From the NCBI GenBank assembly GCA_021163745.1, contig JAGGTM010000062.1, forward strand, positions 1-5,758: 5,758 nucleotides of DNA. Direction: 5' to 3'. Positions within the stretch are counted from its first letter, which is position 1. Each line of letters begins with the position of its first letter. Below the pieces are notes generated by a model. The model was not told the DNA's origin. It saw nothing but the letters and a program-made list of their open reading frames with translations, and did no database searches. The DNA comes from a bacterium. GTDB lineage: Bacteria > Patescibacteriota > Minisyncoccia > Portnoybacterales > JAGGTM01. The position numbers were made by a program, and so were the translations under genes. Of the stretch, positions 4,274-5,758 are shown piece after piece.

Positions 4274-5032
4274 TTACTTTACCGCGCGTCCCCAGATTAT
4301 TTCAAACAAAGATTTAAATAAATTAACTATATTTTCTTGTTCAATGCAGAAATCGTTTTTGTTATCAAAGAAGAATATTTTATCAGAAATAATTAAAGTG
4401 CCTGAAAAATAGTTAACCAGATTGGGAAAAAATTTTCTTTGCACAAAGTTAAATTTTGATTTTCTAATTTTTGGCCTGCCTGCCGTAGTTCGCGAAGTGA
4501 TATAGGCAGGAAAAATTTCTTTAACTTCAATTTCTCCTAACCTTTTTTTAATTTTTTTATAAATTTCTTCCAATTTTCTTTGTTGTTTGGAGTTAAAAGA
4601 AACGCTTAAAACATAAATTTTTTTAGATGGAGTGACTAAAAGGTCTTCTAATAAGATTTTTCTACCCTGCTTTTTAGAATAAGTTTTGATTTCTTTTTTG
4701 GTTTTTAAATAATATTTAGCCCGCAGAGCAGCAATAATTCTGATTAATTCTCTTTCTTTTTCCTCTATTTCTCTTTTCTGGATTTTGATAATTCTTAGTA
4801 ATTTGTCTGGTGATTCTGCGGCAAATTCTTTTTTTCTTTTGGGCTTAGTTTCCGTAACCAGCCCTTTTTTCTGTAGGGACTTTAAAATTTCATATACCGT
4901 AGGCCTTGAAATTTTTACAATATCAGAAATATTGCTTGCAGGTAAGGGACCGAGCTCTAAAACCGCAAGATAAACATCTGTTTCCTTTTCAGTTAATCCC
5001 AATTTTCTTAATTCCAAAGAAAGTATTCCCAT
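4274..5032 (-). CDS. TrmB-family transcriptional regulator
   Basis: This protein has 252 residues from ATG at 5032. A longer form from TTG at 5116 (280 residues) is possible, but its extra 28 residues are encoded largely by two palindromic repeats, and the family normally starts a few residues before the ELRKLGLTEKETDVYLAVLELG helix. Residues 5-75 form a winged helix-turn-helix: LGLTEKETDVYLAVLELGP (11-29), recognition helix SRPTVYEILKSLQKKGLV (42-59) and wing (60-75). A charged coiled-coil dimerisation helix follows (77-118). The C-terminal effector-like domain (135-252) ends in IVNLFKSLFEIIWGRA, the usual closing helix of this family. TrmB-like proteins bind operators as dimers and respond to sugars or other small ligands; the ligand here is unknown. 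Residues 175-186 come from a 36-bp palindromic insertion in frame. The gene is divergent from an MMPL-type exporter, its likeliest target. No Shine-Dalgarno sequence is visible before either start. Confidence 0.87.
   Translation of the reverse strand: MGILSLELRKLGLTEKETDVYLAVLELGPLPASNISDIVKISRPTVYEILKSLQKKGLVTETKPKRKKEFAAESPDKLLRIIKIQKREIEEKERELIRIIAALRAKYYLKTKKEIKTYSKKQGRKILLEDLLVTPSKKIYVLSVSFNSKQQRKLEEIYKKIKKRLGEIEVKEIFPAYITSRTTAGRPKIRKSKFNFVQRKFFPNLVNYFSGTLIISDKIFFFDNKNDFCIEQENIVNLFKSLFEIIWGRAVK
4475..4510. repeat. 36-bp palindromic element inside the regulator gene, in frame
   Basis: The arms CCTGCCT (4475-4481) and AGGCAGG (4504-4510) flank a centre containing TTCGCGAA (4489-4496). The length is exactly 36 bp, so 12 codons (residues 175-186, PAYITSRTTAGR) are added without breaking the frame. 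GC content is much higher than in the surrounding gene. It resembles CCTGCCTGCCGTAG-type dispersed palindromes that I recall from Patescibacteria, and behaves like the in-frame palindromic elements (RPE) known in Rickettsia. Confidence 0.7.
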
Positions 5033-5045
5033 AAGTGTTCTAATT

Positions 5046-5097
5046 CGTTCGCCGAAGGGACGAATAGATTTAAGGCCCGTTCGCCGAACGGACGAAT
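5046..5097. repeat. Two 20-bp palindromic direct repeats before the regulator start
   Basis: CGTTCGCCGAAGGGACGAAT (5046-5065) recurs with one change, C for G, at 5078-5097; the start-to-start distance is 32 bp, or three helical turns. The second contains the perfect palindrome CGTTCG-C-CGAACG (5078-5090); the first pairs ATTCGT (5043-5048) with ACGAAT (5060-5065). They lie 14 bp upstream of the preferred ATG of the TrmB-like gene. They are either mobile palindromes like the one inside that gene (both share TTCG-CGAA cores) or a double operator for autoregulation. Confidence 0.72.
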
Positions 5098-5205
5098 TAA
5101 GATTGGATAAATTCAAATTTTATTAATAATTTATATTTAACTTAATTCTTTTTATAAAATAAATCAAGACAATATTTTTTATACTGGCCTAAAAGTGATA
5201 TGAGA

Positions 5206-5219
5206 TCCTTTTAAAAGGA
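5206..5219. promoter_or_regulatory. 14-bp palindrome, possible operator
   Basis: TCCTTTTAAAAGGA is a perfect 14-bp palindrome. It lies 17 bp upstream of the -35 box of the exporter promoter, in the divergent intergenic region shared with the TrmB-like regulator. Its position and symmetry fit a dimeric regulator site. The assignment to that regulator is inference. Confidence 0.45.
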
Positions 5220-5236
5220 CAAAATAGTGTAAATCA

Positions 5237-5265
5237 TTGACAAAAATTTAGAAAAGTTGTTTAAA
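5237..5265 (+). promoter_or_regulatory. Probable sigma-70 promoter for the exporter
   Basis: A perfect -35 box TTGACA (5237-5242) is followed after 17 bp by TTTAAA (5260-5265), which matches the -10 consensus at four of six positions. Transcription would begin near 5272, giving a leader of about 54 nt before the TTG start at 5326. Confidence 0.6.
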
Positions 5266-5325
5266 GATAACAGAGTTTATTTCGCTCTTTTAAAAATAAA
5301 AGATAAGAAAAGGAGGTGAGGAAAA

Positions 5326-5758
5326 TTGAAGAAGTTAATAATTGAACACTCAAGATTGATATGTTTTTTTGTATTTGTATTAATTTTGGTGTTAGGATTA
5401 GGTTTGTTAAAGTGGAGAGTATGGAATACTTATGAGACAAGCTTACCCGAGAAAGATCCTATTATAAGACAGGACAGGAAGATAAAAAAGGCTTTCGGCG
5501 AGCACCAGACAGTAATTATTGGAATTGAAGGAGGAAAGGGTGGAATTTTTAATATCTCAGGTTTGAAAAAAATAGAGAAAATATCAGAAGAGGCAGAAAA
5601 GTTTTATTTGGTGGAGAAAGGTTCTGTTAAAAGTTTGTGTCGCGGAGGAGTAGTAAGAGAAGAAAATGGCATGTTGAAAACCGGACCTTTAATGAGAAAT
5701 AGTCCCGAAAAACCGGAAGAGATTGAGCAATTGAAAAAGGAAGTTAAAGAAAGCGAAT
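5326..5758 (+). CDS. MMPL/RND-superfamily membrane exporter (3'-partial)
   Basis: The first 144 residues are visible; the family is usually 700-900 residues, so most of the gene lies beyond the window. The start is TTG at 5326, chosen because a near-perfect Shine-Dalgarno sequence AGGAGGTGAG (5311-5320) lies directly before it at the right spacing and the first residues lead straight into the membrane. One transmembrane segment covers residues about 10-29 (RLICFFVFVLILVLGLGLLK). The extracytoplasmic loop opens with TSLPEKDPIIRQDRKIKKAFGEHQ (38-61 by position), the typical LP-x-xDP-x-x-x-x-x-x-x-x-x-x-FG start of the first large loop in MMPL/RND-type exporters. A second conserved piece, FNISGLKKIEKISEEAEKF (75-93), matches the porter-like domain. 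Members use the proton gradient to move lipids, sterol-like molecules or drugs across the cytoplasmic membrane; the substrate here is unknown. It is divergent from a TrmB-like regulator, with a promoter at 5237-5265. Confidence 0.85.
   Translation, partial: MKKLIIEHSRLICFFVFVLILVLGLGLLKWRVWNTYETSLPEKDPIIRQDRKIKKAFGEHQTVIIGIEGGKGGIFNISGLKKIEKISEEAEKFYLVEKGSVKSLCRGGVVREENGMLKTGPLMRNSPEKPEEIEQLKKEVKESE

Noticed and set aside
4785..4973. 62-codon plus-strand frame
   Set aside because: It is antisense to the winged-helix domain of the TrmB-like gene and has no start signals.
5144..5172. Leftward promoter for the regulator (TTGTCT and AAGAAT, 16-bp spacer)
   Set aside because: The match is weak and several equally poor alternatives exist in this AT-rich region, so no position could be preferred.

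Overview
The window is AT-rich, with tightly packed small genes separated by unusually repeat-laden spacers. The gene set points to a Patescibacteria/CPR-type bacterium, probably of the Parcubacteria side. The clues are a small basic protein of the kind seen beside ribosome-like genes in those genomes (starting MGGPTRPKYIRKK), a 57-residue CxxC/CxxC zinc ribbon, a TrmB-type regulator, a TreT-like glycosyltransferase, TTG starts and many short palindromic repeats. This assignment rests on recognition of protein style, not on a marker gene. All recognisable genes stop at TAA or TAG, and nothing indicates a recoded genetic code.

Layout. Positions 1-840 (+) hold the C-terminal 279 residues of a D-2-hydroxyacid dehydrogenase cut by the window edge. 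A perfect 16-bp hairpin with T-runs on both sides (898-932) separates it from a convergent zinc-ribbon gene (954-1127, -). The 380 bp between that gene and the next is non-coding but highly structured. It holds two long inverted repeats, an intrinsic terminator pointing left, a near-consensus sigma-70 promoter pointing left and a 7-bp tandem repeat that runs into the end of the next gene. Positions 1509-3030 (-) are a two-gene unit: the small basic protein followed by a GT4 glycosyltransferase resembling trehalose synthase TreT.

Positions 3031-3731 contain no gene. They hold REP-like G/C-rich palindromes in two diverged copies, two more arrays with 7-bp periodicity, and a promoter for the next gene. 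Positions 3732-4109 (+) encode an unrecognised cysteine-rich 125-residue protein with a very strong Shine-Dalgarno sequence. It converges on a TrmB-like regulator (4274-5032, -) across a dense palindromic spacer: a 14-bp hairpin, four 12-bp TTACGTAA repeats and two matching hairpins. The regulator gene carries a 36-bp palindromic element in frame and two copies of a 20-bp palindromic element just before its start. Divergently, 5326-5758 (+) is the beginning of an MMPL/RND-type membrane exporter behind a good promoter, strong Shine-Dalgarno sequence and a 14-bp palindrome that may be an operator.

How the genes work together: the clearest functional pair is the divergent regulator and exporter, which suggests local control of efflux or lipid export. 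The glycosyltransferase and the dehydrogenase are single metabolic genes with no visible pathway partners here. No complete new multi-gene system is evident. The most unusual content is the intergenic repeat and RNA-structure landscape, especially the promoter-terminator-structured leader before the zinc-ribbon gene.
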